This document shows, piece after piece, positions 1 to 7,404 of a stretch of 44,810 nt of DNA. Under the pieces are notes generated by a model that worked only from the letters and a program-made list of their open reading frames with translations, made no database searches and had not been told where the DNA came from. The stretch is from an uncultured Clostridia bacterium (GTDB lineage: Bacteria; Bacillota; Clostridia; Oscillospirales; Oscillospiraceae). The translations under genes were made by a program, and so were the position numbers. The DNA is taken from contig CAMCRV010000018.1 in assembly GCA_945877365.1 (NCBI GenBank), forward strand, positions 1 to 44,810. The letters are read 5' to 3'. Every line of letters begins with the position of its first letter. The first letter of the stretch is position 1.

Positions 1-784
1 TGCCGCCGCCGGAGGCCACGGAGAAGTACTTCTTGCCCTGCTCGATGCACTCCTTCTTGTAGGTGCCTGCAACGGGATGCTGGAACCGGGTGGGGTTGGT
101 GGAGTTGCCGGTGATGGAGACATCCACGCCCTCATGGTGCATGATGGCAACGCCCTCGCGGACATCGTCAGCACCGAAGCAGCGGACGGCAGCCCGCTCG
201 CCGTCGGAGTACTTGTACTCCTTGACGATCTTCAGCTCGCCGGTGTAGTAGTCAAACTGGGTCTGCACATAGGTGAAGCCGTTGATTCTGGAGATGATCT
301 GTGCGGCATCCTTGCCCAGACCATTCAGGATAACCCGCAGGGGCTCCTTACGGGCCTTGTTGGCGCTGCGGGCAATGCCGATGGCACCCTCAGCAGCGGC
401 GAAGGACTCGTGACCGGCCAGGAAGGCGAAGCACTTGGTCTCGTCCCGCAGCAACATGGCGCCCAGATTGCCGTGACCCAGACCCACCTTACGATCCTCA
501 GCCACGGAGCCGTCGATGCAGAAGGCCTGCAGGCCGATGCCGATGGCCTCGGCAGCCTCAGCGGCGTTCTTGACGCCCTTCTTCAGAGCGATGGCAGCGC
601 CCACGGTGTAAGCCCAGCAGGCGTTCTCAAAGCAGATGGGCTGAATGCCCTTGACAATCTCATAGGGATCAAAGCCCTTGGCCTGGCAGATCTCGCGGCA
701 CTCTTCCACAGAGGAGATGCCATACTGTGCGAGGACACCATTGATCTTGTTGATTCTTCTCTCGTAACTTTCAAACAAAGCCAT
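1..784 (-). CDS. GGGtGRT family protein (3' end cut by window)
   Basis: The frame starts at an ATG at 784 behind a good AGGAGG site and runs off the window after 261 codons. The last visible residues are ...SVASGGG, the start of the glycine-rich motif that gives this family its name (GGGtGRT). The protein is known mainly from anaerobic Firmicutes and has no established function to my knowledge. It lies 15 bp downstream of a NifU-like scaffold gene on the same strand, so the two are almost certainly co-transcribed from the promoter at 1557-1585. The pairing suggests an iron-sulfur or metal-related role, but that is inference. Visible cysteines are few, so the protein itself need not bind a cluster. 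Confidence 0.85.
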   Translation of the reverse strand, partial: MALFESYERRINKINGVLAQYGISSVEECREICQAKGFDPYEIVKGIQPICFENACWAYTVGAAIALKKGVKNAAEAAEAIGIGLQAFCIDGSVAEDRKVGLGHGNLGAMLLRDETKCFAFLAGHESFAAAEGAIGIARSANKARKEPLRVILNGLGKDAAQIISRINGFTYVQTQFDYYTGELKIVKEYKYSDGERAAVRCFGADDVREGVAIMHHEGVDVSITGNSTNPTRFQHPVAGTYKKECIEQGKKYFSVASGGG

Positions 785-799
785 TGTCTTGTCCTCCTA

Positions 800-1492
800 T
801 TATTCGTGCCGGGGATCGATGTACTTGGAAGCGTTGTCGAAGCGGCCATAGTGACCCATTGCCTTCTTGTAGGCGGTGTCGGCATCGTCGCCCTTCTTGA
901 TGAAGTCCATCATCTTGCCCAGGTTGATGAATTCATAGCCGGTGATCAGGTTGTCCTCATCCAGAGCAACCCGGGTGACATAGCCCTCGGCCATCTCCAG
1001 ATAACGGGGACCCTTTTCTCTGGTGGCGAACATGGTACCCACCTGGCTGCGCAGACCCTTGCCCAGATCCTCCAGAGAAGCACCGACCACCAGGCCGCCC
1101 TCGGAGAATGCAGACTGGCTGCGGCCGTAAACGATCTGCAGGAACAGCTCGCGCATAGCGGTGTTGATGGCATCGCACACCAGGTCGGTGTTCAGAGCCT
1201 CCAGCAGGGTCTTACCGATGAGAATCTCGGCAGCCATGGCGGCGGAGTGGGTCATGCCGGAGCAGCCGATGGTCTCCACCAGAGCTTCCTCAATCACACC
1301 CTCCTTGACATTCAGGGTCAGCTTGCAGGCACCCTGCTGAGGAGCACACCAGCCGATGCCATGGGTGAAACCGGAGACATCCTTAATTTCCTTGACCTGA
1401 ACCCACTTGCCCTCTTCGGGAATGGGAGCGGGGCCGTGGTAGGCGCCCTTGGCCACGGAGCACATATGCTGTACTTCTGCACTATAAATCAT
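800..1492 (-). CDS. NifU-like iron-sulfur cluster assembly scaffold protein
   Basis: This 230-residue protein starts at an ATG at 1492 with an AAAGGA site upstream. It resembles the IscU/NifU N-terminal scaffold family: cysteines at positions 11, 49, 56, 77 and 106, including the GCSGMTHSA segment around residue 77, which sits where IscU-type proteins hold a cluster ligand. It is longer than IscU (about 130 residues); the extra C-terminal half (about 130-230) has no domain I recognise. No cysteine desulfurase lies nearby, so this is not a standard isc or suf operon. It is the first gene of a two-gene unit with the GGGtGRT gene. A dedicated scaffold for a particular client is plausible, though not shown. 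Confidence 0.82.
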   Translation of the reverse strand: MIYSAEVQHMCSVAKGAYHGPAPIPEEGKWVQVKEIKDVSGFTHGIGWCAPQQGACKLTLNVKEGVIEEALVETIGCSGMTHSAAMAAEILIGKTLLEALNTDLVCDAINTAMRELFLQIVYGRSQSAFSEGGLVVGASLEDLGKGLRSQVGTMFATREKGPRYLEMAEGYVTRVALDEDNLITGYEFINLGKMMDFIKKGDDADTAYKKAMGHYGRFDNASKYIDPRHE

Positions 1493-1556
1493 GGCAAATT
1501 TTCCTTTCTTTCAAAAGACTTTTTGTCTTTGGATTTCCTGCGGGATTTACGGATTT

Positions 1557-1585
1557 ATTATATCCTTTGACGGCAGAAAAGTCAA
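1557..1585 (-). promoter_or_regulatory. sigma-A promoter of the NifU-like/GGGtGRT operon
   Basis: On the minus strand TTGACT (1580-1585) is followed after exactly 17 bp by a perfect TATAAT (1557-1562). Transcription would begin about 60 bp before the NifU-like start codon. The leader contains a small AAAGAC/GTCTTT hairpin but no obvious terminator. Confidence 0.75.
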
Positions 1586-1650
1586 TTCCCGGCCAAAACG
1601 AATTCGCTATCCAATTATCCGTTTCCCTTGTGAAATTCGACCAGAATCCA

Positions 1651-2301
1651 TCATGCCCGGATCATCCGGACGAAGGCATCCCGGTCGGCAGCCTTGAAAT
1701 AGGCGGAGCCGGAGACCAGCACCCCTGCCCCGTTGTCCTTGCAGACCTGCTGGGTGTTGGCATCCACGCCGCCGTCCACCTCCAGAATGCAGCCGGGGTT
1801 CACCTCGTCCAGCATCTGCCGCAGCTTTTTCAGCTTGGGCATCATGTCCCACAGAAAGCTCTGGCCGCCGAAGCCCGGCTCCACGGTCATGACGAGAATC
1901 ATGTCGCATTTGGTCAGGTAGGGAATGGCTGCCTCCGCAGGTGTTCTGGGCTTCAGGGAAATGGCGGCCTTGCAGCCCATGGCTCGAATCCGATCCAGTG
2001 CCTCCAGGGTATTCTGGGGCTGGTCGGCTTCGATATGGATGGTGAGCCAGTCCGCCCCGGCCTTGACAAAGTCTTCCACATAGCGAAGGGGTCGGTCAAT
2101 CATCAAATGCACATCCAGCGGCAAGCCCGTGACACCCCGGATGGCCTTCACCACCGGCAGGCCGATGGAGATATTGGGCACAAACAGGCCGTCCATCACA
2201 TCCACATGGAGCCAGTCGGCTCCTCTGGTTTCCATCTCCTGAATATCCCGCTGAAGATTCACAAAGTCCGCAGACAGGATGGAGGGAGAAAAAATAGTCA
2301 T
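1651..2301 (-). CDS. rpe: Ribulose-phosphate 3-epimerase
   Basis: This 216-residue TIM-barrel enzyme interconverts ribulose 5-phosphate and xylulose 5-phosphate in the pentose phosphate pathway. Family marks are SPSILSADF at the N-terminus, HVDVMDGLFVPNIS, DVHLMI, HIEAD, MTVEPGFGGQSF, and EVDGGVD near the C-terminus, supplying the metal-binding His/Asp residues and the phosphate site. The frame is open further upstream, but the ATG at 2301 has AGGAGG at the right spacing and gives the standard length, so it is preferred. The gene appears to be transcribed alone: the next upstream minus-strand sequence is the inverted-repeat element at 2356-2572. Confidence 0.95.
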   Translation of the reverse strand: MTIFSPSILSADFVNLQRDIQEMETRGADWLHVDVMDGLFVPNISIGLPVVKAIRGVTGLPLDVHLMIDRPLRYVEDFVKAGADWLTIHIEADQPQNTLEALDRIRAMGCKAAISLKPRTPAEAAIPYLTKCDMILVMTVEPGFGGQSFLWDMMPKLKKLRQMLDEVNPGCILEVDGGVDANTQQVCKDNGAGVLVSGSAYFKAADRDAFVRMIRA

Positions 2302-2355
2302 GTTGATCCTCCTGAGAATTCTTTTTTGTGCATATCGGCTTAAGTCAGCAAAGGG

Positions 2356-2572
2356 ACAAATTGGAATTTGTGGGGATGCCCCCACGGGCAATGCGAGCCT
2401 TCGCCCGGGTGGTAATCTTTCCATCCTTTGGGCACGCCCGGTTCGTTTTTGCGGTGGTGGTCTGTTCTATATAACCTACGCAGTTCCGGTCGAGGGGCCC
2501 AAAGGATGTGGATTGTCCACCCGCAGTCCGTAACGCATTGTCAGCGGCGACTCGCCGCCAAATTCCAATTTA
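2356..2572. repeat. MITE-like inverted-repeat element between rpe and the DUF1540 gene
   Basis: The gap between rpe and the next gene is about 400 bp and holds no credible gene. Its centre is an imperfect inverted repeat with arms of roughly 85 bp. Each arm, read inward, contains AAATTGGAATTTG, then a local hairpin (TGGGG/CCCCA in one arm, GGCGGCGA/TCGCCGC in the other), then CAATGCG, a CGGGTGG stretch and ATCCTTTGGGC (cores at 2389-2440 plus and 2488-2540 minus). A related single core lies upstream of pyrE at 34906-34957. No transposase or open frame is present, so this is a non-autonomous or RNA-like repeat. Confidence 0.65.
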
Positions 2573-2710
2573 TCAAGCGGCTGAGTAAAACCGATAAGCA
2601 CATTCTTTTTTTACAGATTATCATATTTTTTTGCAGAATGCAACCTTCCGAATGGCCTGCGGAAAATCGGGCATACTACAGACGAACCAAATAAAAAGGA
2701 GGATTTTCAA

Positions 2711-2875
2711 ATGAACGACCACGCCAACAAGTGTATCGAATGTACCGTCCGGGACTGCGCACACCACTGCCAGAACGAGAACTACTGCTCTCTGGACAAA
2801 ATTCTGGTGGGCACCCACGAGGCCTGCCCCACAGTGGATCAGTGCACCGACTGTATGTCCTTCCGAAAGAAGTAA
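2711..2875 (+). CDS. Small Cys-rich DUF1540 protein
   Basis: This 54-residue reading frame starts at an ATG at 2711 behind AAGGAGGA. It contains seven cysteines in the order CIEC, DCAHHC, YC, AC and CTDC, plus the SLDKILVGTHE segment and a final MSFRKK. This matches my recollection of DUF1540, a short Firmicute domain with conserved cysteines that probably binds a metal. Function is unknown. No partner gene is adjacent: the inverted-repeat element lies upstream, and a hairpin and an independent promoter for the protease lie downstream. Confidence 0.8.
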   Translation: MNDHANKCIECTVRDCAHHCQNENYCSLDKILVGTHEACPTVDQCTDCMSFRKK

Positions 2876-2887
2876 CAGCGTCTTTTT

Positions 2888-2910
2888 CTGCCGGGTTTCG
2901 TACCCGGCAG
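2888..2910 (+). terminator. Hairpin after the DUF1540 gene, probable terminator
   Basis: A perfect 9-bp stem CTGCCGGGT/ACCCGGCAG with a 5-nt loop begins 13 bp after the stop codon. Only a weak T stretch follows (GGTTTT), so termination may be partial. Confidence 0.5.
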
Positions 2911-2964
2911 AAACCGGTTTTAGGGTCTTTTTCCCGGGATTCGGCTGCTTTTTTCTTTCTTTTC

Positions 2965-2993
2965 TTGACGAAAGGCATAACTTCGGATATGAT
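2965..2993 (+). promoter_or_regulatory. sigma-A promoter of the HtrA-like gene
   Basis: TTGACG (2965-2970) and TATGAT (2988-2993) are 17 bp apart. The predicted leader is about 95 nt, AT-rich, and ends with AAGGAGGT before the start at 3095. Confidence 0.7.
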
Positions 2994-3094
2994 AGGAAAA
3001 AACCGGGAAAATTCAAATATCGTTTTTGTGATGTACATATTTTTTTCATAAAGGCAAAGTACGATATTTTCAACAAAAGCAAGGAGGTAATCTT

Positions 3095-4591
3095 ATGGAA
3101 CCTTATGAAAATACGGATTATGAATCAGAAGCCCCCCGCAACGAACCCCCTGTTCAGGCAAACACCTCTGCCGGCCCGGAGCAGGCCGCTCCCGGTGACT
3201 ACGCCTACCGCGGCGCGGGTGCAGGCCGCAGGGAATCCCCCTACGCCAACTCCCCCTATGCAGGCTACCAGCCCCCCCGGCAGGACGCTTACCAGTACAC
3301 ACCCCAGTACACAGCTCCTCCCCGGCAGAAGAAGCATATGTCCCCCGTCTGGAAACGGGTGCTGGCCTCTGCCCTTGTGCTGGCTCTGGTAATCGGCAGC
3401 TGCGCCATTACCGCCGCCGTGGTCAACAGCCGCTGGGAGCAGGAAACCGAATCTCTGGAGGCTTCCTTCAGCCAGCGGATGGACACTCTGGAAGCCCAGC
3501 TGCAGGATGCCCGGAATCAGAGCTCTGCCATCTCCGGCAGCATCGTCAGCGCCGGCGGCGGACTCAGTCCGGCACAGGTCTACGCTTCCAATGTGGGCAG
3601 CGTGGTGGGCATCTCCTCCACCATCCAGACCAACAGCTTCTACGGCAGTTCCACCGGAACCGCCACCGGCTCCGGCTTTATCCTGACGGAGGACGGCTAT
3701 GTCATCACCAACTGCCATGTGATTGACGGCGCATCCACGGTGTCCGTCACGACCCATGACGGCACCGAGTACCCCGCCCAGATCATCGGCAGCGATGCCA
3801 CCAACGATGTGGCCGTGCTGAAGGTGGAAGCCACCGGCCTGCAGGCCGTGACTCTGGGCAGCAGCGACAGCCTGATTACCGGCGACATGGTGGTGGCCAT
3901 CGGCAATCCTCTGGGCACCCTCAGCGCCACCCAGACCGTGGGCTATGTCAGCGGCAAGGATCGGGATGTCACCACCGATGGCAGCATCATCAGCATGATC
4001 CAGACCGATGCCGCCATCAACTCCGGCAACTCCGGCGGCCCTCTGTTCAACACCAACGGCGAGGTGGTGGGCATCACCACCGCCAAGTACTCCGGCACCA
4101 CCGGCTCCGGCGCATCCATCGAGGGCATCGGCTTCGCCATCCCCATCGACGATGTGAAGGGCATTATCTCCGACCTCATCGACTACGGCTATGTCACCGG
4201 CGCCTATCTGGGTGTCACCGTTCAGGACACCGACTCCGCCTCCGCCTCTGCCTTCGGCCTGCCCACCGGCGCCTATGTCACCAAGGTGGAGCCCGGCAGC
4301 GCCGCCGCCAACGCCGGCATTCAGCCCAAGGACATGATCATCCAGCTGGGCGATACCAAGATCACCGGCATCACCACCCTGACCCGGGCACTGCGGAACT
4401 TCAAGGCCGGTGATACCACCACCATCACCATCATCCGCAGCGGCAATCAGATGGAGCTGACCATCACCCTGGACGAGAAGCCTCAGGCTTCCATTGCCTC
4501 CGGTTCCGGTTCCGACTCCGTTCCCATGCCCAGCGAGGGCAACGCCGAGGAGTGGTATGACTACTACTTCCGCCACTTCTTCGGGCAATAA
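3095..4591 (+). CDS. htrA: HtrA/DegP-type membrane serine protease with PDZ domain
   Basis: This 498-residue protein has a Pro/Tyr/Gln-rich cytoplasmic N-terminus (1-80), one membrane helix (about 88-110), a short coiled-coil-like linker (112-142), a trypsin-like domain (about 160-360) and one PDZ domain (about 365-460). The catalytic triad is visible: His208 in TNCHVID, Asp238 in NDVAVL and Ser313 in GNSGGPL. HtrA proteases degrade or hold misfolded proteins outside the membrane and commonly respond to envelope stress. The start at 3095 has AAGGAGGT and fits the family. It is a single-gene unit with its own promoter and two terminators. The acidic-aromatic C-terminal tail (residues 480-498) is unlike the usual family end. 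Confidence 0.93.
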   Translation: MEPYENTDYESEAPRNEPPVQANTSAGPEQAAPGDYAYRGAGAGRRESPYANSPYAGYQPPRQDAYQYTPQYTAPPRQKKHMSPVWKRVLASALVLALVIGSCAITAAVVNSRWEQETESLEASFSQRMDTLEAQLQDARNQSSAISGSIVSAGGGLSPAQVYASNVGSVVGISSTIQTNSFYGSSTGTATGSGFILTEDGYVITNCHVIDGASTVSVTTHDGTEYPAQIIGSDATNDVAVLKVEATGLQAVTLGSSDSLITGDMVVAIGNPLGTLSATQTVGYVSGKDRDVTTDGSIISMIQTDAAINSGNSGGPLFNTNGEVVGITTAKYSGTTGSGASIEGIGFAIPIDDVKGIISDLIDYGYVTGAYLGVTVQDTDSASASAFGLPTGAYVTKVEPGSAAANAGIQPKDMIIQLGDTKITGITTLTRALRNFKAGDTTTITIIRSGNQMELTITLDEKPQASIASGSGSDSVPMPSEGNAEEWYDYYFRHFFGQ

Positions 4592-4606
4592 TCCAAAATA
4601 ACCACC

Positions 4607-4643
4607 GTGCCGGGACAGCTAAGCTGCCCCGGCACTTGTTCTT
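4607..4643 (+). terminator. Terminator after the HtrA-like gene
   Basis: A long stem pairs GTGCCGGG (4607-4614) with CCCGGCAC (4628-4635), and inside it CAGCT pairs with AGCTG. TTGTTCTT follows. Confidence 0.7.
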
Positions 4644-4651
4644 CCAAAAAG

Positions 4652-4690
4652 AAAGCCCCCGAAGAAACCTCTTCGGGGGCTTTGCATTTT
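4652..4690. terminator. Bidirectional terminator between convergent genes
   Basis: A perfect 13-bp stem (4652-4664 with 4671-4683) of type AAAGCCCCCGAAG/CTTCGGGGGCTTT is followed by GCATTTTT on the plus strand and by a T run on the minus strand. It separates the HtrA-like gene from the convergent GTPase operon. Confidence 0.85.
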
Positions 4691-5634
4691 TAAAAGGTTG
4701 CCACATCGGGGTTGGCAGGGTCTGCGCCGGTTTCCACCTTCAGGGCGGTGAGAACGGGGCCGCTCTCCCCCTTGTACAGCGGATGCTTTTCCACGCCGAT
4801 TTTGGCGGTGACCATCACCCATGCCCGGGAGGTCAGGCTCTGCGCCTGGGCATACCGGCAGGGAATGCCGCAGAACTCAATATCCTCCACGCAGCAGGTC
4901 ATGACAAACCGGCCGGGGGCGAACATTCCCTCCCGCTGCCGCTTCAGCATAGCCACCTGCGCCTTGAAGCAGACGGTTTTCCCCTCATATTTCTGAGGCT
5001 CCTCGGTGATGTCCCGGTACCACAGGGCGTAATCCTCATCCATTATCTGGATAACGGGGGCGTTGATGTCAAAGGGCAGGGGATCCTCGATTTCGTCGAA
5101 TTCCGTCTTGCCGTCGGTGTAGTCGTAGAGAATATCAATGCGGCGGTTGGCTGCCCGGGCGATTTTGTGGAAGGGCATGATATCCGTGCCGGGCTCCAGC
5201 CGGTTGAACACCACCATCTGGGCTCCCACCAGCTTGTCCATCACCAGATTGCGCATATTGGCATTGTAGGCCATAAATGTGGTGGAGTCGGCAAACATGA
5301 CCTCCTGCGCCACCACCCAGCTCTCCGGGAAGCGCATATAGAGGTCGCCCACCTGCTGCATACCGTTCAGCTCCAGCACCACACGCTGTGCCTTGTACTT
5401 TTTCTGAAGTGCCTGCAGCTGCTTGGTTGTGACGGTAGCCTGATCGATAACCTCCAGATAGACGCTGGGGTGGGGATAGGTGGTGGAGTCGTATTCCTCC
5501 TCCCCTTCCTCACACACCAGCAGGAGGGTCTTTTCTCCATCGTTGAACCGGGGATCCTCCAGAGTTTCCTGAATGAATTTGGTCTTACCGGAGTCCAGAA
5601 ACCCGGTAAAGGCATAGACTGGGATCTGCACCAT
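4690..5634 (-). CDS. CobW-like GTPase fused to a YcgQ/DUF1980-like domain
   Basis: This 314-residue protein opens with the COG0523/CobW P-loop GFLDSGKT (11-18), and VVFNRLEPGTD (141-151) sits at the NKxD position. The family's metal motif CxCC is missing; the corresponding stretch reads CEEGEEEYD. Instead of a CobW C-terminal domain, residues about 205-305 read like the extracytoplasmic domain of the YcgQ/TIGR03943 family (DUF1980): PQKYEGKTV, then RFVMTCCVED (242-251), then WVMVTAKI and PVLTALKVE. YcgQ and YcgR form a zinc-responsive system in Bacillus. There is no signal peptide, so here the domain would be cytoplasmic. The gene begins 3 bp after the stop of the His-rich GTPase, so the two are translationally close and probably act together in metal handling. 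The fusion reading is from memory of the motif. Confidence 0.78.
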   Translation of the reverse strand: MVQIPVYAFTGFLDSGKTKFIQETLEDPRFNDGEKTLLLVCEEGEEEYDSTTYPHPSVYLEVIDQATVTTKQLQALQKKYKAQRVVLELNGMQQVGDLYMRFPESWVVAQEVMFADSTTFMAYNANMRNLVMDKLVGAQMVVFNRLEPGTDIMPFHKIARAANRRIDILYDYTDGKTEFDEIEDPLPFDINAPVIQIMDEDYALWYRDITEEPQKYEGKTVCFKAQVAMLKRQREGMFAPGRFVMTCCVEDIEFCGIPCRYAQAQSLTSRAWVMVTAKIGVEKHPLYKGESGPVLTALKVETGADPANPDVATF

Positions 5635-5637
5635 GGC

Positions 5638-6840
5638 TTACACTCCAAACAGAGCGGCAATCCCCTTTTCATCCAGCTTGGAGCCGATGACGCAGAGCTT
5701 GCCGGTGATGTCGGCGGAGCCGGTGCGGACATTCTGCTCCCCGGGGACAAAGTCGAAGTGAATCCAGCTGCCGTCGGGAGCGGGGACGATGCCCTTGGCA
5801 CGGAGAATCACGCCGTACTTGCCGGAATCCAGCTCCTTCAGCGCGCCTTCGATGGCTGCCATGTCAAACTTCCGGGCAGTCTCCACTCCCCAGGAGGTGA
5901 AGACCTCGTCGGCATGGTGGTCGTGATGATGACCGCAGGAGCAATGCTCATCATGGTGATGATGGTGCTCATGCTCCTCGTCATGGTCGTGGCCGCAGCA
6001 GCAGTGATCGTCGTGGTCATGATGATGCTCATGCTCCTCGTCATGGTCGTGTCCGCAGCAGCAATGGTCATCGTGGTGGTGATGGTGCTCATGCTCCTCG
6101 TCATGGTCGTGGCCGCAGCAGCAATGGTCATCGTGGTCGTGATGGTGCTCATGCTCCTCGTCATGGTCGTGGCCGCAGCAGCAATGGTCATCATGGTCGT
6201 GATGATGATGGTGCTCCTCCTCCAGCTTGGCCAGATCCTGCGCCACGGTAGCCATGCCCTCCATGGCGGACACCAGCTGCTGGCCGGTGAGCTGATCCCA
6301 GGGGGTGGTGACGATGGTTGCGGTGGCATTGTGCTGCCGCAGCTGCTCCACAGCGGAATCCAGCTTGGCCTGGGGAATGGAGTCGGTTCTGGACAGGATG
6401 ATGGTGGATGCGGTTTCGATCTGGTTGTTGTAGAACTCGCCGAAGTTCTTCATATACACCTTCACCTTGCCGGCATCGGCAACGGCCACGGTATAGCCCA
6501 GGGTAACCTCGTCATTGGTCACCTTCTTGACGGCGCCGATGACATCGCTGAGCTTGCCCACGCCGGAGGGCTCGATGAGGATGCGGTCGGGATGGTAGGT
6601 CTCGATGACATCCCGCAGAGCCTTGCCGAAGTCACCCACCAGAGAGCAGCAGATGCAGCCGGAGTTCATCTCGGTGATGTTGATTCCGGAATCCTGCAGG
6701 AAGCCGCCGTCAATGCCGATCTGACCGAACTCATTCTCAATGAGCACCAGCTTCTGACCCTTGTAGGCCTCGGCAATCATCTTCTTGATCAGCGTGGTCT
6801 TGCCGGCTCCGAGGAATCCGGAATAAATATCGATTTTCAT
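5638..6840 (-). CDS. COG0523 metallochaperone GTPase with five His/Cys-rich repeats
   Basis: This 400-residue GTPase belongs to the CobW/YeiR/ZNG1 family, which delivers zinc or another metal to client enzymes. P-loop GFLGAGKTT (8-16), the metal motif GCICCS (61-66), EPSGVGKL (90-97) and SRTD at the NKxD position (150-153) are all present; the CobW C-terminal domain spans about 312-400. Between them, residues 210-310 are five 20-residue repeats built from runs of His, Asp and Glu around a CCCG core (CSCG in the last). Such His loops occur in the family but are usually shorter. The ATG at 6840 has AGAAGGTG upstream and begins directly with the MKIDIYSGFLGAGKTT fold; an upstream extension is rejected. 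It is the first gene of a two-gene operon with a strong promoter. Confidence 0.93.
   Translation of the reverse strand: MKIDIYSGFLGAGKTTLIKKMIAEAYKGQKLVLIENEFGQIGIDGGFLQDSGINITEMNSGCICCSLVGDFGKALRDVIETYHPDRILIEPSGVGKLSDVIGAVKKVTNDEVTLGYTVAVADAGKVKVYMKNFGEFYNNQIETASTIILSRTDSIPQAKLDSAVEQLRQHNATATIVTTPWDQLTGQQLVSAMEGMATVAQDLAKLEEEHHHHHDHDDHCCCGHDHDEEHEHHHDHDDHCCCGHDHDEEHEHHHHHDDHCCCGHDHDEEHEHHHDHDDHCCCGHDHDEEHEHHHHHDEHCSCGHHHDHHADEVFTSWGVETARKFDMAAIEGALKELDSGKYGVILRAKGIVPAPDGSWIHFDFVPGEQNVRTGSADITGKLCVIGSKLDEKGIAALFGV
5911..6213. repeat. Coding tandem repeat, about five 60-bp units
   Basis: The segment encoding residues 210-310 of the GTPase consists of five head-to-tail units of 60 bp. Units differ at only a few positions, mostly His/Asp exchanges and CCC to CSC in the last. 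High identity at DNA level suggests recent expansion or continuing unit gain and loss. Confidence 0.9.
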
Positions 6841-6877
6841 AGTAAACACCTTCTGTTGTAAATTTTCTCTATCTGTT

Positions 6878-6906
6878 ATTATATCATTTTTCTGTCTTTC
6901 TGACAA
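6878..6906 (-). promoter_or_regulatory. sigma-A promoter of the metal GTPase operon
   Basis: Minus-strand TTGTCA (6901-6906), 17 bp spacer, perfect TATAAT (6878-6883). The leader is about 30 nt. I looked for a Zur-type palindrome around it and did not find one. Confidence 0.75.
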
Positions 6907-7019
6907 GGTATTTTTCCCCGGAAGGAAAAAACATTTCGCCGTTTTTCGATGGCTTCAGACAGCCGGTTTTGGCTAAACTGAACCCAGGCAAGAAAGGATC
7001 CCCCATGCGACAGCTTGCC

Positions 7020-7404
7020 AAAGCGCCGCCCCGGTTCTCCCCCGGGACGGCGCTTTAGATTGGCGAAAAATCCCTTCGGGCTTTTCCGCCAGAATTTTGC
7101 AGTCTGCTGCGCGCAGGATTTGTTTTGTGTAGAAAAACAAATCCCAAAAAGTATCGAGCAATTGCCACTGGCAATTGTTCGATTAGATTCGCTGCGCGAC
7201 GCACCGCACTTGCAGTCTGAGAGGTATCTTCGGCCAGGTACAGAAGGTGAATTGCCCCGCAGGGGCAAGAGAAGCCACCCTGGGGTGCGCCCCGGCCGAA
7301 GATGATTCAGTCTTTCTTTGCCGCAAAAGCGGCAAACTCTGCGAGGCTCTTCTGACAAGTGCAAGCACCGCCCCGGTTCTCCCCCCGGGACGGTGCTTTA
7401 TTTT
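7020..7404. other. Structured non-coding region with two near-identical flanking hairpins
   Basis: The gap between the GTPase promoter and the SipL-like gene (6907-7404) has no convincing gene. It holds successive strong hairpins: AAAGCGCCG/CGGCGCTTT (7020-7056), a GGCG/CGCC hairpin (about 7060-7091), an 11-bp stem GGATTTGTTTT/AAAACAAATCC, CAATTGCC/GGCAATTG, a long-range pair ATCTTCGGCC/GGCCGAAGAT that encloses GCCCC/GGGGC, TTGCCGC/GCGGCAA, and finally AAGCACCG/CGGTGCTT (7363-7398). The first and last hairpins share the same loop sequence. It could be a non-coding RNA or a dispersed element; the sequence alone cannot decide. Confidence 0.5.

Noticed and set aside
77..1570. Plus-strand open frame opposite the NifU-like and GGGtGRT genes
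   Set aside because: It lies opposite two recognised families with good starts and one promoter; no family resemblance of its own.
5911..6213. Tandem 60-bp repeats as a possible CRISPR array
   Set aside because: Units are directly adjacent with no variable spacers and keep a reading frame within a known protein family.
4636..6861. Long plus-strand open frame opposite the metal GTPases with runs of Val/Met/Leu
   Set aside because: It is the complement of the His/Asp repeats. The minus-strand proteins have clear P-loops and a promoter, so this is a shadow.
6841..6910. Zur-type zinc operator before the metal GTPase operon
   Set aside because: I looked for an AT-rich palindrome with TCGTAAT-like halves around the promoter and found none, so zinc control is not claimed.
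6879..7364. Reading frames of 96-161 residues through the structured region
   Set aside because: They cross several strong hairpins, lack ribosome sites and give Arg/Gly/Pro-rich products without family features. A dispersed non-coding element explains them better.
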